A stretch of DNA of 64,000 nt. Source: Microbacterium jejuense. Lineage in GTDB: Bacteria; Actinomycetota; Actinomycetes; Actinomycetales; Microbacteriaceae. The notes beneath the pieces are model-generated. The model did no database searches, was not told the DNA's origin, and saw only the letters and a list, made by a program, of their open reading frames with translations. The DNA lies in assembly GCF_019511665.1 (NCBI RefSeq), contig NZ_JAEUAW010000013.1:1-64000 (forward strand). Direction: 5' to 3'. Both the position numbers and the translations under genes were made by a program. Every line of letters starts with the position of its first letter. Position 1 is the stretch's first letter. Below are positions 24,485-33,164 of this stretch, piece after piece.

Positions 24485-24751
24485 CCCACGAGCCTAGAGC
24501 GGGCCGCCGACGCCGGCGCCGCGGGCGGGGCGGGGCGCAGCGGCGTGGCTGGCGCCGCGGTCGCGGCCGGGCGCCGCGGTCGTGGCCGGGTCCTCAATTG
24601 AGGGCCGGGGCCCAGGTGCGGAGCGGGGTGCGGCGTTCCCTCCTCGGCCCAGCCCAGCGCCTCAGCTGAGGAACCGGGAGGGCGCCGGCCGCGGGGCGCG
24701 CATGCCGCGAGTGCCGACGCCGCTACGGTCGGGGGAGCGAGAGGAGCGGCG
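24485..24751. repeat. Intergenic region with paired 12-bp palindromes
   Basis: No gene is seen. Two perfect palindromes, CCTCAATTGAGG (24592-24603) and CCTCAGCTGAGG (24660-24671), share outer bases and lie 68 bp apart, upstream of the HdeD-lipase gene. They could be paired operator sites. A TAGGCT box for the MATE gene lies at the left end. Confidence 0.5.
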
Positions 24752-26542
24752 GTGGCGAAGACACGCGAGGCGCGACGGAGCGCGATCGGCGACTGGTATG
24801 CCCGGCGCCCGCGGTGGGTGCACGGGACGATCGGCGTGCTGACGGTCGCGCTGGGCGCGGTGATCCTCGTGCGCCCCACGACGTCGCTGGGCGTGCTGGC
24901 GCTGCTGATCGGCGCGGGGCTCGTGGTGAACGGCATCCTCGAGCTCGTCACCCGCGACGGCGCGGCACGCGCGTGGTGGCGCTGGGCGCTCAGTGCGCTG
25001 TGGATCCTCGCCGGCCTCTTCGTGCTGGCCTGGCCGGGGCTCACGGTGCGCGTGCTGGTGCTCGTCGTGGGCATCGGGCTCATGGTGGGCGGCGCCGGCC
25101 GGATCGTGGAGGCGTTCCGCGTGCGGCAGAGCCTCGACGCGCGCATCGCAGCGGGGGTCCTGGGTGCGGCCGAGGTCGTGTTCGGCGTGCTGGCCGTGCT
25201 CTGGCCCGACATCACGGGGCTCGTCGTCGCCGTCGTGTTCGGCGCCCGTCTGGTCATCGTGGGGCTGCTCGAGCTCTGGCACGCGATCCGGCCCCCGCGC
25301 CTGGACGCCGAGCCCGCCGCGCCCTCGGGGCTGAGCCGCTGGACCCGGACGATCGCCGCCGTGGCGGCCCTCGTCGTCGCGGTCGGCGCAGGGGCCGTGA
25401 GCGTGTCGCTGCGCGGCGGGTCCCCCGTCGTCGACGAGTTCTACGCCGCGCCCCGCACGGTGCCGTCCGAGCCGGGCGCCCTGATCCGGTCCGAGCCGTT
25501 CACCCGCGGTGTGCCGGAGGATGCCGAGGCGTGGCGCATCCTCTACACCACCACGAACGGCGACGGGACGCCGGCGGTCGCGAGCGGGCTGGTCGTCGTG
25601 CCGAAGAGCGGCGACGGCGCCTGGCCGGTCATCGAGTGGTCGCACGGAACGACCGGGTTCGCGCAGCAGTGCGCGCCGTCGCTGCTCGCTGAGCCGTTCG
25701 AGTCGGGGGCATTGTTCCTGCTGCCCCAGATCGTGGACCGCGGATGGGCGCTCGTGGCCACGGACTACATCGGGCTCGGCACGGCCGGACCGCACCCCTA
25801 TCTGGTCGGCGAGCCGAGTGCGCGCGCGTCGCTCGACGCCGTGCGGGCCGCCCGTGAGCTCGAGTCCGCAGACCTCGGGCCGCAGACCGTGGCATGGGGT
25901 CACTCCCAGGGCGGCGGGGCCGCGCTGTGGGTCGGCGCCGTCGGCGCGGACTACGCCCCCGATGTGCCGTTGTCGGGCGTGGCGGCGCTGGCGCCGGCAT
26001 CCCAGCTCCCCGCATTCGTGGGGAGTCTCGACGAGATCACGGGCGGCAGCGTGTTCGCGTCGTACGTCATCGCGGGGTACTCGGGCGTGTACCCCGACGT
26101 GACCTACCGGCAGTATGTGCGCCCGGGCGCCGAGGTCACGGTGCGCGAGCTTGCGACGCGGTGCCTCGCCGAGCCGGCGATGGGCGCATCGCTGCTGACG
26201 CTGCTCGGCATGACCGCCGATCCCGACATCTTCGCGGCCGACCCGACGACCGGGCCGATGGGCGAGCGCATGCGCGAGAACGTTCCGCCGGCCACCGGCG
26301 ATGCGCCGCTCCTGCTGGGCCAGGGGCTGGCCGACCCGCTCATCGTGCCGTCGGCGCAGGACGCCTATGTCGACGGTCTGTGCGCCGACGGGCGCCAGGT
26401 GGACTACCGCCTGTACGCGGGGCGCGGACACGTCGAGCTCGTGCAGCCCGACTCGCCGCTCATCCCCGAGCTGCTGCAGTGGACCGAGGATCGCTTCGCA
26501 GACGTGCCGGCCGAGGCGGGATGCACGCGCCGGGAGGAATGA
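24752..26542 (+). CDS. HdeD-like membrane domain fused to secretory-lipase-type alpha/beta hydrolase
   Basis: A 596-aa protein. Residues about 20-185 form six short hydrophobic helices in HdeD/DUF308 style (GVLTVALGAVILVRPTTSLGVLALLIGAGLVVNG). A further membrane anchor lies near 200-225. From about 235 on, an alpha/beta-hydrolase of the secretory lipase (LIP) type follows: IEWSHGTTGFAQQCAPS for the oxyanion region, nucleophile elbow WGHSQGGG with Ser385, LGQGLADPLI near the acid residue and RGHVEL near the catalytic His. The hydrolase should face the outside, tethered to the membrane. Start is GTG behind GAGAGGAG. The fusion is uncommon in my experience. Confidence 0.82.
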   Translation: MAKTREARRSAIGDWYARRPRWVHGTIGVLTVALGAVILVRPTTSLGVLALLIGAGLVVNGILELVTRDGAARAWWRWALSALWILAGLFVLAWPGLTVRVLVLVVGIGLMVGGAGRIVEAFRVRQSLDARIAAGVLGAAEVVFGVLAVLWPDITGLVVAVVFGARLVIVGLLELWHAIRPPRLDAEPAAPSGLSRWTRTIAAVAALVVAVGAGAVSVSLRGGSPVVDEFYAAPRTVPSEPGALIRSEPFTRGVPEDAEAWRILYTTTNGDGTPAVASGLVVVPKSGDGAWPVIEWSHGTTGFAQQCAPSLLAEPFESGALFLLPQIVDRGWALVATDYIGLGTAGPHPYLVGEPSARASLDAVRAARELESADLGPQTVAWGHSQGGGAALWVGAVGADYAPDVPLSGVAALAPASQLPAFVGSLDEITGGSVFASYVIAGYSGVYPDVTYRQYVRPGAEVTVRELATRCLAEPAMGASLLTLLGMTADPDIFAADPTTGPMGERMRENVPPATGDAPLLLGQGLADPLIVPSAQDAYVDGLCADGRQVDYRLYAGRGHVELVQPDSPLIPELLQWTEDRFADVPAEAGCTRREE

Positions 26543-26599
26543 CCGGTAACGACCCCGCTACGGTGTGGGTGCGCGGCTTCCCGTCCTCGGTCGTGCGGC

Positions 26600-26605
26600 T
26601 AACCT
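26600..26605 (+). promoter_or_regulatory. -10 box (TAACCT), leaderless promoter of M13 peptidase
   Basis: TAACCT ends 7 nt before the ATG at 26613, without a ribosome-binding site. Confidence 0.5.
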
Positions 26606-26612
26606 GGAACGC

Positions 26613-28595
26613 ATGACCGACGCCCCTCGCTCCGGTCTCGCGCTCGAGGAGCTGAGCGCCGAGATCCGCCCTCAGGATGACCTGTTCCGTCACGTCAACG
26701 GCTCGTGGATCGAACGGACCGAGATCCCCGAAGACAAGGCGCGATGGGGGGCCTTCCATCTGATCGCGGAGCAGGCCGAGAAGGATGTGCACGCGATCGT
26801 CGAGGAGTCTCAGCAGGCCGAGCCCGGCACCGAGGCGCGCAAGATCGGCGACCTCTACACGAGCTTCATGGACACCGAGCGCATCGAGGCGCAGGGCGCG
26901 GCGCCGCTGGCCGACACCCTCGCGCGCGTCGAGGCCGTCGACGACATCCCCGGGTTCCTGCGCACGATCGGCGAGTTCGAGCGCGAGGGCGTGGCGGCGC
27001 TGATCCACCTGTACATCGAGCCCGACCCGGGCAACCCGCAGCGGTACGTCCCCTTCTTCCTGCAGGGCGGACTGTCGCTCCCGGACGAGAGCTACTACCG
27101 GCTCGAGAACTTCCAGGAGACGCGCATCGCGTTCCGCACGCACGTGCACCGCATCCTGGAGCTCGCCGGCGTGCCCGAGGCCGAGGCGTCCGCCGACCGC
27201 ATCGTGGCGCTCGAGACCGAGCTGGCCACCCACCACTGGGACAACGTCGCGAGCCGCGACGCCGTCAAGACCTACAACCTGAAGACGTGGGACGAGGTGC
27301 AGGCGCTCATGGGCGTCGACCTCACGCCGTGGCGCGATGGCGCGGCGCCCGGCCACGCGGACGCGTTCGCCGAGATCACGGTCTACCAGCCGAGCTTCTT
27401 CGAGGGCCTCGGCACGCTGCTGGTCCAGGACCGCCTCGAGGACTGGAAGGCGTGGCTGCGCTTCGCCGTCGTGCACTCGGCGGCGCCGTTCCTCTCGGAC
27501 GAGTTCGTGGCCGAGAACTTCGGGTTCTACGGCACGCAGCTGACCGGAGTCCCGGTCAACCGCGAACGCTGGAAGCGCGGCGTGAGCCTCGCCGAGGCCG
27601 CGATGGGCGAGGCGATCGGCCGCGTCTACGTCGAGCGCCACTTCCCGCCCGCGGCGAAGGTGGCGATGGACGAGCTGGTCGGCAACCTCATCGAGGCGTA
27701 CCGCCAGAGCATCTCGGAGCTGGAGTGGATGACTCCCGAGACGCGCGAGCGCGCGTTGGCCAAGCTGGATGCCTTCACGCCGAAGATCGGCTACCCGGTG
27801 AAGTGGAAGGACTACTCGTCGCTCGAGATCGACGCCGAGGACCTCGTCGGCAACGTGCGCCGCGCCCACGTGTGGGAGCACGACCGTCAGCTTGACAAGA
27901 TCGGCCAGCCCATCGACCGCGACGAGTGGTACATGACGCCGCAGACCGTCAACGCGTACTACAACCCGCTCATGAACGAGATCGTGTTCCCGGCCGCGAT
28001 CCTGCAGTACCCGTTCTTCGACGCCGACCGCGACGCCGCCGCCAACTACGGGGGCATCGGCGCGGTCATCGGCCACGAGATCGGCCACGGCTTCGACGAC
28101 CAGGGCAGCCGCTACGACGGCGACGGCTCACTGCGCGACTGGTGGACCGACGACGACCGGGCGGCGTTCGAGGAGCGCACCAAGAGCCTCATCGCGCAGT
28201 ACGACACCCTGGTCCCTGAGGGCCTCGCCGACGAGCACCACGTCAACGGCGCCCTCACGATCGGCGAGAACATCGGCGATCTGGGCGGCCTGGGCATCGC
28301 GATCCGGGCGTACGCCCTGTCGCTCGGCACCGATGACGAGGGGCAGCCCATACCGGCCCCCGAGCTCGACGGCTACACCGGCATCCAGCGTCTGCTCCTC
28401 AGCTGGGGGCAGATCTGGCAGCAGAAGGGCCGCGACGCCGAGACCATCCGTCTGCTGACGATCGATCCGCACTCGCCCAACGAGTTCCGGTGCAACCAGA
28501 TCGTCCGCAACATCGACGCGTTCTACGACGCGTTCGGTGTCACCGAGTCCGATGCGCTCTGGCTCGACGAGGATCAGCGCGTCACCATCTGGTGA
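26613..28595 (+). CDS. M13-family (PepO/neprilysin-like) zinc metallopeptidase
   Basis: A 660-aa oligopeptidase without signal peptide, hence cytoplasmic. The N-terminal M13 domain begins at PQDDLFRHVNGSWIERTEIPEDKARWGAF. The catalytic half has NAYYNPLMNEIVFPAAILQYPFF, zinc motif HEIGH (His488, Glu489, His492) and the third ligand in GENIGDLGG (Glu552). The terminus DEDQRVTIW matches the family ending with a conserved Trp. ATG 26613 follows TAACCT; a longer frame from 26565 would read through the promoter. It degrades peptides up to a few kDa. Confidence 0.93.
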   Translation: MTDAPRSGLALEELSAEIRPQDDLFRHVNGSWIERTEIPEDKARWGAFHLIAEQAEKDVHAIVEESQQAEPGTEARKIGDLYTSFMDTERIEAQGAAPLADTLARVEAVDDIPGFLRTIGEFEREGVAALIHLYIEPDPGNPQRYVPFFLQGGLSLPDESYYRLENFQETRIAFRTHVHRILELAGVPEAEASADRIVALETELATHHWDNVASRDAVKTYNLKTWDEVQALMGVDLTPWRDGAAPGHADAFAEITVYQPSFFEGLGTLLVQDRLEDWKAWLRFAVVHSAAPFLSDEFVAENFGFYGTQLTGVPVNRERWKRGVSLAEAAMGEAIGRVYVERHFPPAAKVAMDELVGNLIEAYRQSISELEWMTPETRERALAKLDAFTPKIGYPVKWKDYSSLEIDAEDLVGNVRRAHVWEHDRQLDKIGQPIDRDEWYMTPQTVNAYYNPLMNEIVFPAAILQYPFFDADRDAAANYGGIGAVIGHEIGHGFDDQGSRYDGDGSLRDWWTDDDRAAFEERTKSLIAQYDTLVPEGLADEHHVNGALTIGENIGDLGGLGIAIRAYALSLGTDDEGQPIPAPELDGYTGIQRLLLSWGQIWQQKGRDAETIRLLTIDPHSPNEFRCNQIVRNIDAFYDAFGVTESDALWLDEDQRVTIW

Positions 28596-28672
28596 CCGCT
28601 GACCCCCCACCCGCGGCGTCGCGCTGGACCCGGCGCCGCCTCACCACACCGAGAACTGGGGAAGGACGCTCC

Positions 28673-29590
28673 GTGGGCATGGAGCCCCGAAAGGATGCCG
28701 AGTCGCTGCGGGGGGCGCGACGGAGCTCCGGAAAACGACTGCCGAAGCGCGCAGCCGTCGGCCGTCGTTCGTTCGCGTCGACGCTGAAGGCGCTCGACGA
28801 CCTCGCGGCGTCCGGCGCGAAGATCTCTGTGCGCATCACCGACCTCGATCGCGGCACGTCGGTGCTCTCGGGCGACGACTTCGTGACGCTGCCGGTCGCC
28901 GGCCTGGGCGTGGTGCCCCTGCTGATCGAGGTGGCGGCGGCGTTCGAGTCGGGGCGCCTCGAGCCGCTCGAGATCATCGACCGCGCGCACTACGAGGCGG
29001 TGGGCGTCGGGGGAGTGTGGCAGCACCTCAAGGCGCCCGCACTGCCGCTCGTCGACCTCGCGGTGCTCACCGCGTCGACCGGCGACGCGATGGCCGCCAA
29101 CGCGCTCCTGGCGCGCGTCGGCCTGCCGGCGGTGCGCGCGCGCATCGAGCAGCTGGGGCTGTCGCGCTCGGCCCTGCTCGACCGCTTCCGCAACGAGCGC
29201 GGTCCCGACGACGCCCCGCACTTCGCGCTGGGATCGGCGCGGGAGCTCGCCGAGGTGTTCGCGGCGCTCGTCAACTCGCAGGTCGTCTCGCCCGGCGTGA
29301 GCGCGCAGGTCGCCGAGTGGCTGAGTCTCAACCACGACCTGTCGCTCGTCGCGTCGGCGACCGGCCTCGACCCGTTCTCGCACGAGAACGACGAGCACGG
29401 ACTGCTCTTCATCAACAAGACCGGCCGGGATGCCGGCATCCGCGTCGAAGCCGGCGTTCTGGCCGGTCCGCGCGCCGGCGTCTCGTACGCGCTCATCGTG
29501 TGCTTCGACGACCTGTCGATCTCGCACCGCCTGCGAGCGCACGAGGCGTTCCGGATCCTCGGGACCGACCTCATGGAGTACGTGTTCTGA
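28673..29590 (+). CDS. Class A beta-lactamase-like serine hydrolase lacking catalytic residues
   Basis: A 305-aa protein with a short basic N-terminus and no signal peptide. The fold follows class A beta-lactamase-related proteins. The segment TLPVAGLGVVPLLIEV aligns with the usual AS-x-x-K helix, but the Ser and Lys are replaced (Gly, Val). The SDN loop reads TGD in TASTGDAMAANALL. Only the KTG strand (FINKTGRDAGIR) is kept. It is therefore likely a non-catalytic relative, perhaps a binding or scaffold protein. GTG 28673 is chosen for its GGAAGG spacing; ATG 28679 is close behind. It lies 77 bp after the M13 gene and may be co-transcribed. Confidence 0.75.
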   Translation: MGMEPRKDAESLRGARRSSGKRLPKRAAVGRRSFASTLKALDDLAASGAKISVRITDLDRGTSVLSGDDFVTLPVAGLGVVPLLIEVAAAFESGRLEPLEIIDRAHYEAVGVGGVWQHLKAPALPLVDLAVLTASTGDAMAANALLARVGLPAVRARIEQLGLSRSALLDRFRNERGPDDAPHFALGSARELAEVFAALVNSQVVSPGVSAQVAEWLSLNHDLSLVASATGLDPFSHENDEHGLLFINKTGRDAGIRVEAGVLAGPRAGVSYALIVCFDDLSISHRLRAHEAFRILGTDLMEYVF

Positions 29591-29633
29591 CGGTCGGGCA
29601 CGGAACGGGCGCGCGCGGCGGCGAGTGGATGCC

Positions 29634-29657
29634 GGCGGCCGCGGTGCTCCGGCCGCC
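29634..29657 (+). terminator. GC-rich hairpin after the serine-hydrolase-like gene
   Basis: GGCGGCCG and CGGCCGCC form an 8-bp stem around an 8-nt loop, 44 bp after the stop and before the LacI-controlled dehydrogenase promoter region. Confidence 0.45.
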
Positions 29658-29685
29658 ATGCCGTCTCGGGCTTCCCTGCGGCGCG

Positions 29686-29697
29686 CAACTCGTGTAG
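29686..29697. promoter_or_regulatory. LacI-type operator variant (CAACTCGTGTAG) before dehydrogenase gene
   Basis: It matches 11 of 12 positions with the two operators at 30806 and 30841 (CAACTCGTGTTG). It lies 60 bp before the dehydrogenase GTG, so this gene probably shares the LacI regulator encoded at the end of the operon. Confidence 0.55.
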
Positions 29698-29756
29698 ACA
29701 CGGGAGGACGTGCGGCACCGCAGCCGCCCACCACCCGACGCGAAGAGGAGTCAGCC

Positions 29757-30764
29757 GTGTCCAACCGCACCGCCGTGATGCCGGAGCTTTCGAGGATCGA
29801 GATCGAGGATCGGCCGGTTCCCGCGCTCGCCGCGCGCCAGGCGCTGGTGCGCGTCGAATCCGTGGGCGTGTGCGGCTCCGACACGACGTACTTCACCGCC
29901 GGCTACATCGGCGACTGGGTCGTCGACGGTCCGATCGTCCTCGGGCACGAGGTCGCGGGCACCGTGGTCGAGATCGGCGCCGACGTCACGCAGGTCGCGG
30001 TCGGCGACCGTGTCGCGATCGAGCCCGGCACCCCGTGCCGCGACTGCGAGGACTGCCTCGCGGGCGACTACCACCTGTGCGCGGAGCTGGTGTTCCTCGC
30101 CACGCCTCCGCACGACGGCGCGCTGACGCAGTTCATGGCGATCGACGAGCGCAACCTCTTCCCGATGCCCGAGGGCATGAGCTTCGACGAGGGTGCGATG
30201 CTCGAGCCGCTCTCGGTCGGCATCTGGGCGTGCCGCCGGGCGGGCATGCGGCCTGGCGACAGCGTGCTGGTGACCGGAGCCGGACCCGTCGGAGTGCTCG
30301 CCGCGCAGGTGGCGCGCGCCTTCGGCGCATCGAGCGTGCGCGTGGCCGACGTCTCGCCCTATCGGCTCGAGCTCGCCGCATCGCTCGGCTTCGAGGTCGA
30401 GCAGGCGGGCGGCGGCAGCCACGAGCCGGAGTTCGACGTGCTGCTGGAGTGCTCCGGGGCCCCGACGGCGCTCGCCGACGGGCTGTGGCGGCTGCGCAAC
30501 GGCGGACGGGCGGCGATGGTGGGCATGCCCAAGCAGGCCGTCGAGCTGCCGCTCTCGCGGCTGAACGTCCGGGAGCTCTCGGTGTCTCTCGTGAACCGCT
30601 ACGCCCACACGTGGCCGACGGCGATGGCGCTGGTCGCGTCGGGACGAGTGGATGCGGCATCCATCGTCACCCATCACTTCCCGCTCGACGGCACCGCCGA
30701 CGCGCTGCTGCTGGCCAGGACCGAGCCGAACTCGATGAAGGCCGTCATCCACCCGCAGCGCTGA
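29757..30764 (+). CDS. Zinc-dependent medium-chain dehydrogenase (polyol/sorbitol dehydrogenase type)
   Basis: A 335-aa MDR enzyme oxidising a secondary alcohol with NAD(P). Catalytic zinc ligands are Cys in VGVCGSD and His-Glu in LGHEVAG. The structural zinc lobe has four Cys in [15 protein letters not shown]. The Rossmann motif is [23 protein letters not shown]. The layout fits L-iditol/xylitol-type dehydrogenases. GTG 29757 lies after GAAGAGGAG. The gene precedes the nucleoside-hydrolase/ABC operon by 124 bp and carries a similar operator, so it probably oxidises the sugar alcohol or sugar released there. Confidence 0.9.
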   Translation: MSNRTAVMPELSRIEIEDRPVPALAARQALVRVESVGVCGSDTTYFTAGYIGDWVVDGPIVLGHEVAGTVVEIGADVTQVAVGDRVAIEPGTPCRDCEDCLAGDYHLCAELVFLATPPHDGALTQFMAIDERNLFPMPEGMSFDEGAMLEPLSVGIWACRRAGMRPGDSVLVTGAGPVGVLAAQVARAFGASSVRVADVSPYRLELAASLGFEVEQAGGGSHEPEFDVLLECSGAPTALADGLWRLRNGGRAAMVGMPKQAVELPLSRLNVRELSVSLVNRYAHTWPTAMALVASGRVDAASIVTHHFPLDGTADALLLARTEPNSMKAVIHPQR

Positions 30765-30805
30765 TCGCGCTCCCGCGCGGCCCGGGTGTCGTGTCCTGAT
30801 TGTGA

Positions 30806-30819
30806 TCAACTCGTGTTGA
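30806..30819. promoter_or_regulatory. LacI-family operator 1
   Basis: TCAACTCGTGTTGA has the symmetric form TCAACnCGnGTTGA with the central CG of LacI-family sites. It is one of two copies in the 124-bp gap before the nucleoside hydrolase operon, whose last gene encodes a LacI regulator. Confidence 0.75.
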
Positions 30820-30840
30820 ACCGACTCTTGCAACCGGCGT

Positions 30841-30854
30841 TCAACTCGTGTTGA
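30841..30854. promoter_or_regulatory. LacI-family operator 2
   Basis: A second identical TCAACTCGTGTTGA, 35 bp from the first (start to start), 34 bp before the start codon. The spacing would allow two dimers to bind on nearly the same helix face. Confidence 0.75.
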
Positions 30855-30888
30855 CTGGCGCCGTACTCAACGAGGAGGAGTGTTCGCA

Positions 30889-31845
30889 GTGGAACGAGTG
30901 GTACTGGATGTAGACCTGGCGATGGGTGCTCCCGGCAGCGACATCGACGACGGATTCGCGCTGGCGCTGGCGCTGGCCGACCCGGGCATCGCGCTCGAGC
31001 TCGTCACGACGGTGAACGGCAACACCGATGCCGACACTGCGACCGCGCTCACGCTCGAGCTGCTCCACCGGCTCGGGCGACCCGACGTGCCCGTGGTGCG
31101 GGGTGCGACCCGTCCGCTCGTCCGGCCGCAGGCGCGGCAGGGATCGCTCCCCGCCGACGTGCCCGTGCGCGAGCCGCGCGAAGGCGTCGCCGCCCAGGCG
31201 ATGGTCGACATCGTGCGCGCGAACCCGGGCGAGATCACGCTCGTCGCCGTGGGTCCGCTCACCAACGTCGCGCTCGCGATGCGGCTCGACCCGGGTTTCG
31301 CCGCGGCGCTCAAGTCGCTCGTGATCATGGGCGGAGTGTTCGAGGGTCAGACCAACAACGCCGCCATGCCGGGCGAGTTCAACATCTGGTGCGACCCGGA
31401 GGCTGCGGCGATCGTGCTGGACTCCGGCATCGCCGCCAAGTGGGTGGGGCTCGACGTCACCCTGCAGGTGCGCGTGGAGCGCGCGCAGGCGCTCGAGATG
31501 GCCGCGAGCGACCGGCAGTTCACGGCCTTCGCGGGGGAGTACACGGCCGCCTGGATCGACCACCTCGCCGAGATCGACGACCCGGGCGTCACGTCGTGTG
31601 CCATGCACGACCCGCTCGCCGTCGCCGCGGTCACCCGCCCCGACCTCCTCACGTGGCGCGACGCGCACGTCGCCGTCAGCCAGGCCGACCTCACGCGCGG
31701 CGTGATGGTCTGCGACTTCCGCTGCGCCGGCAGCGGCCCCGACGGGACGCCGCGTCCCGCCCGTCCCAATGCCTCGGTCGCCGTCGCCGTCGACGTCGCC
31801 GGGTTCAACAACCACTTCCTGAAGAAACTGGAGGCCATCGCATGA
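30889..31845 (+). CDS. Inosine-uridine nucleoside hydrolase family protein
   Basis: A 318-aa protein of the IunH fold cleaving N-glycosidic bonds. The Ca-binding Asp cluster is split: VLDVDLAMGAPGSDIDDGFALALAL has an insertion between the DxD and DxDD parts compared with the classic DTDxGxDD. Other family marks are TVNGNTDADTAT, VAVGPLTNVALAM, EFNIWCDPEAAAIVLDSGI and DPLAVAAVTRPDL. GTG 30889 follows GAGGAGGAG at good spacing; GTG 30880 lies inside that site. The stop overlaps the binding-protein ATG (ATGA). It probably frees ribose or a related sugar from an imported nucleoside-like compound. Confidence 0.88.
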   Translation: MERVVLDVDLAMGAPGSDIDDGFALALALADPGIALELVTTVNGNTDADTATALTLELLHRLGRPDVPVVRGATRPLVRPQARQGSLPADVPVREPREGVAAQAMVDIVRANPGEITLVAVGPLTNVALAMRLDPGFAAALKSLVIMGGVFEGQTNNAAMPGEFNIWCDPEAAAIVLDSGIAAKWVGLDVTLQVRVERAQALEMAASDRQFTAFAGEYTAAWIDHLAEIDDPGVTSCAMHDPLAVAAVTRPDLLTWRDAHVAVSQADLTRGVMVCDFRCAGSGPDGTPRPARPNASVAVAVDVAGFNNHFLKKLEAIA

Positions 31846-33164
31846 ACCGTGCCGTCATCGGCAAGACCATCGCGCTCGGCGCCGTCGCAGCGGTGCTGCT
31901 GACCGGCTGCGCCGCGAACTCCTCGTCGGCCGAGCCCTCGGACGACTGGAGCATCCCCGACGAGGACCCGACCGCCGAGATCAACGTCGTCGGGATCATC
32001 GACCCCGTCGCCGACAACATGGCCGAGGTGATCGACGCGTTCGAGAAGGCGCACCCGACCATCGACGTCAACTACCAGTACGTGCCGTTCGACGACCTCA
32101 ACAGCGTGCTCGACACCCGCATCACGTCCAAGAGCGGCGACCCCGACGTGTTCTGGGTCGACCAGCCGCGAGTGCCGGCCCTGTCGGCGCGTGGCTACCT
32201 CGAAGACCTCACCGACCAGTTCTCGGACCGGCTCGACGGCCTCGTGCCGGCCACGGTCGAGTCCAGCTCGTACGACGGCAAGCTGTGGTCGGTGCCGATC
32301 GCCAACTCGACGCAGGTGCTGTTCTACAACAAGGACATCCTGGATGCCGCCGGCATCACTCCGCCCGGCTCCACCGGTGAGCGGGTGACCTGGCAGCAGC
32401 TCAAGGAGCTCGCGGCGCAGGCGCAGGCCTCCGGCGGCGCCGACATCGGGCTCATGGTCGGTCAGCCCGATCGCTACTACCAGCTGGAGCCGCTTCCCGT
32501 CTCGGCGGGCGGCGGGGTCGGCGTGACCGGCGACGACATGCTCACGCCCGACATCACCAACGAGGGCTGGGTCGATGCGATGACGTACTACGGCTCGCTG
32601 TTCAGCGACGGCGTCTCGCCGAAGGGGATCACGCCCGAGCAGACGGACGCCACGTTCCTCGCGGGCAAGACCGCGTTCTTCGTCGAGGGCAACTGGATGG
32701 TCCCGAAGATGCAGGACGCGACCTTCGCGTGGGGCGCGGCGCTGAACCCCGTGTGGGAGGGCGGCGATCCCGCGACGCCGACGGGCTCGTGGTCGCTCGG
32801 CATCAACCCGTTCTCGAAGAACAAGGAGGCGGCGGCGATCTTCATCGACTGGATGGCGATCGACGGGCAGGGCGGCTACGGCGAGTACCGCGACTTCGCG
32901 GAGCTGCCCGCGAACATCAAGGGCCTCGAGTCGTATCTGTCGGGTCCCGCGTTCACCTCGTCCGAGGGCGGCAAGCAGTCGGCCGAGGTCGTGAACGAGG
33001 AGTCCACGACGACGGCGGTCGCCCGCGCGTCGACCGTCGGCTACATCGAGTTCGAAGAGATCATCGGCCGTGCGTTCTCGGACATCGCGAACGGCGCCGA
33101 TCCGGCGACGGCACTGGCCGCGGCAGAGACCGAGCTGAACGGCGCATGGAAGCAGTACAAGTGA
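31842..33164 (+). CDS. Sugar ABC transporter substrate-binding lipoprotein
   Basis: A 440-aa extracytoplasmic lipoprotein of the CUT1 binding-protein family. Lipobox is AVLLTGC near residue 22. The mature protein opens with a typical strand (AEINVVGIIDPVADNMAEVIDAFEKAHP) and has DPDVFWVDQPRVPALSARGYLEDLT and GKTAFFVEGNWMVPKM. ATG 31842 overlaps the nucleoside hydrolase stop and the TGA overlaps the next permease start (GTGA). It captures the substrate of this locus. Neighbouring hydrolase and kinase point to a nucleoside, ribose derivative or polyol glycoside, but the family fold alone does not decide. Confidence 0.92.
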   Translation: MNRAVIGKTIALGAVAAVLLTGCAANSSSAEPSDDWSIPDEDPTAEINVVGIIDPVADNMAEVIDAFEKAHPTIDVNYQYVPFDDLNSVLDTRITSKSGDPDVFWVDQPRVPALSARGYLEDLTDQFSDRLDGLVPATVESSSYDGKLWSVPIANSTQVLFYNKDILDAAGITPPGSTGERVTWQQLKELAAQAQASGGADIGLMVGQPDRYYQLEPLPVSAGGGVGVTGDDMLTPDITNEGWVDAMTYYGSLFSDGVSPKGITPEQTDATFLAGKTAFFVEGNWMVPKMQDATFAWGAALNPVWEGGDPATPTGSWSLGINPFSKNKEAAAIFIDWMAIDGQGGYGEYRDFAELPANIKGLESYLSGPAFTSSEGGKQSAEVVNEESTTTAVARASTVGYIEFEEIIGRAFSDIANGADPATALAAAETELNGAWKQYK

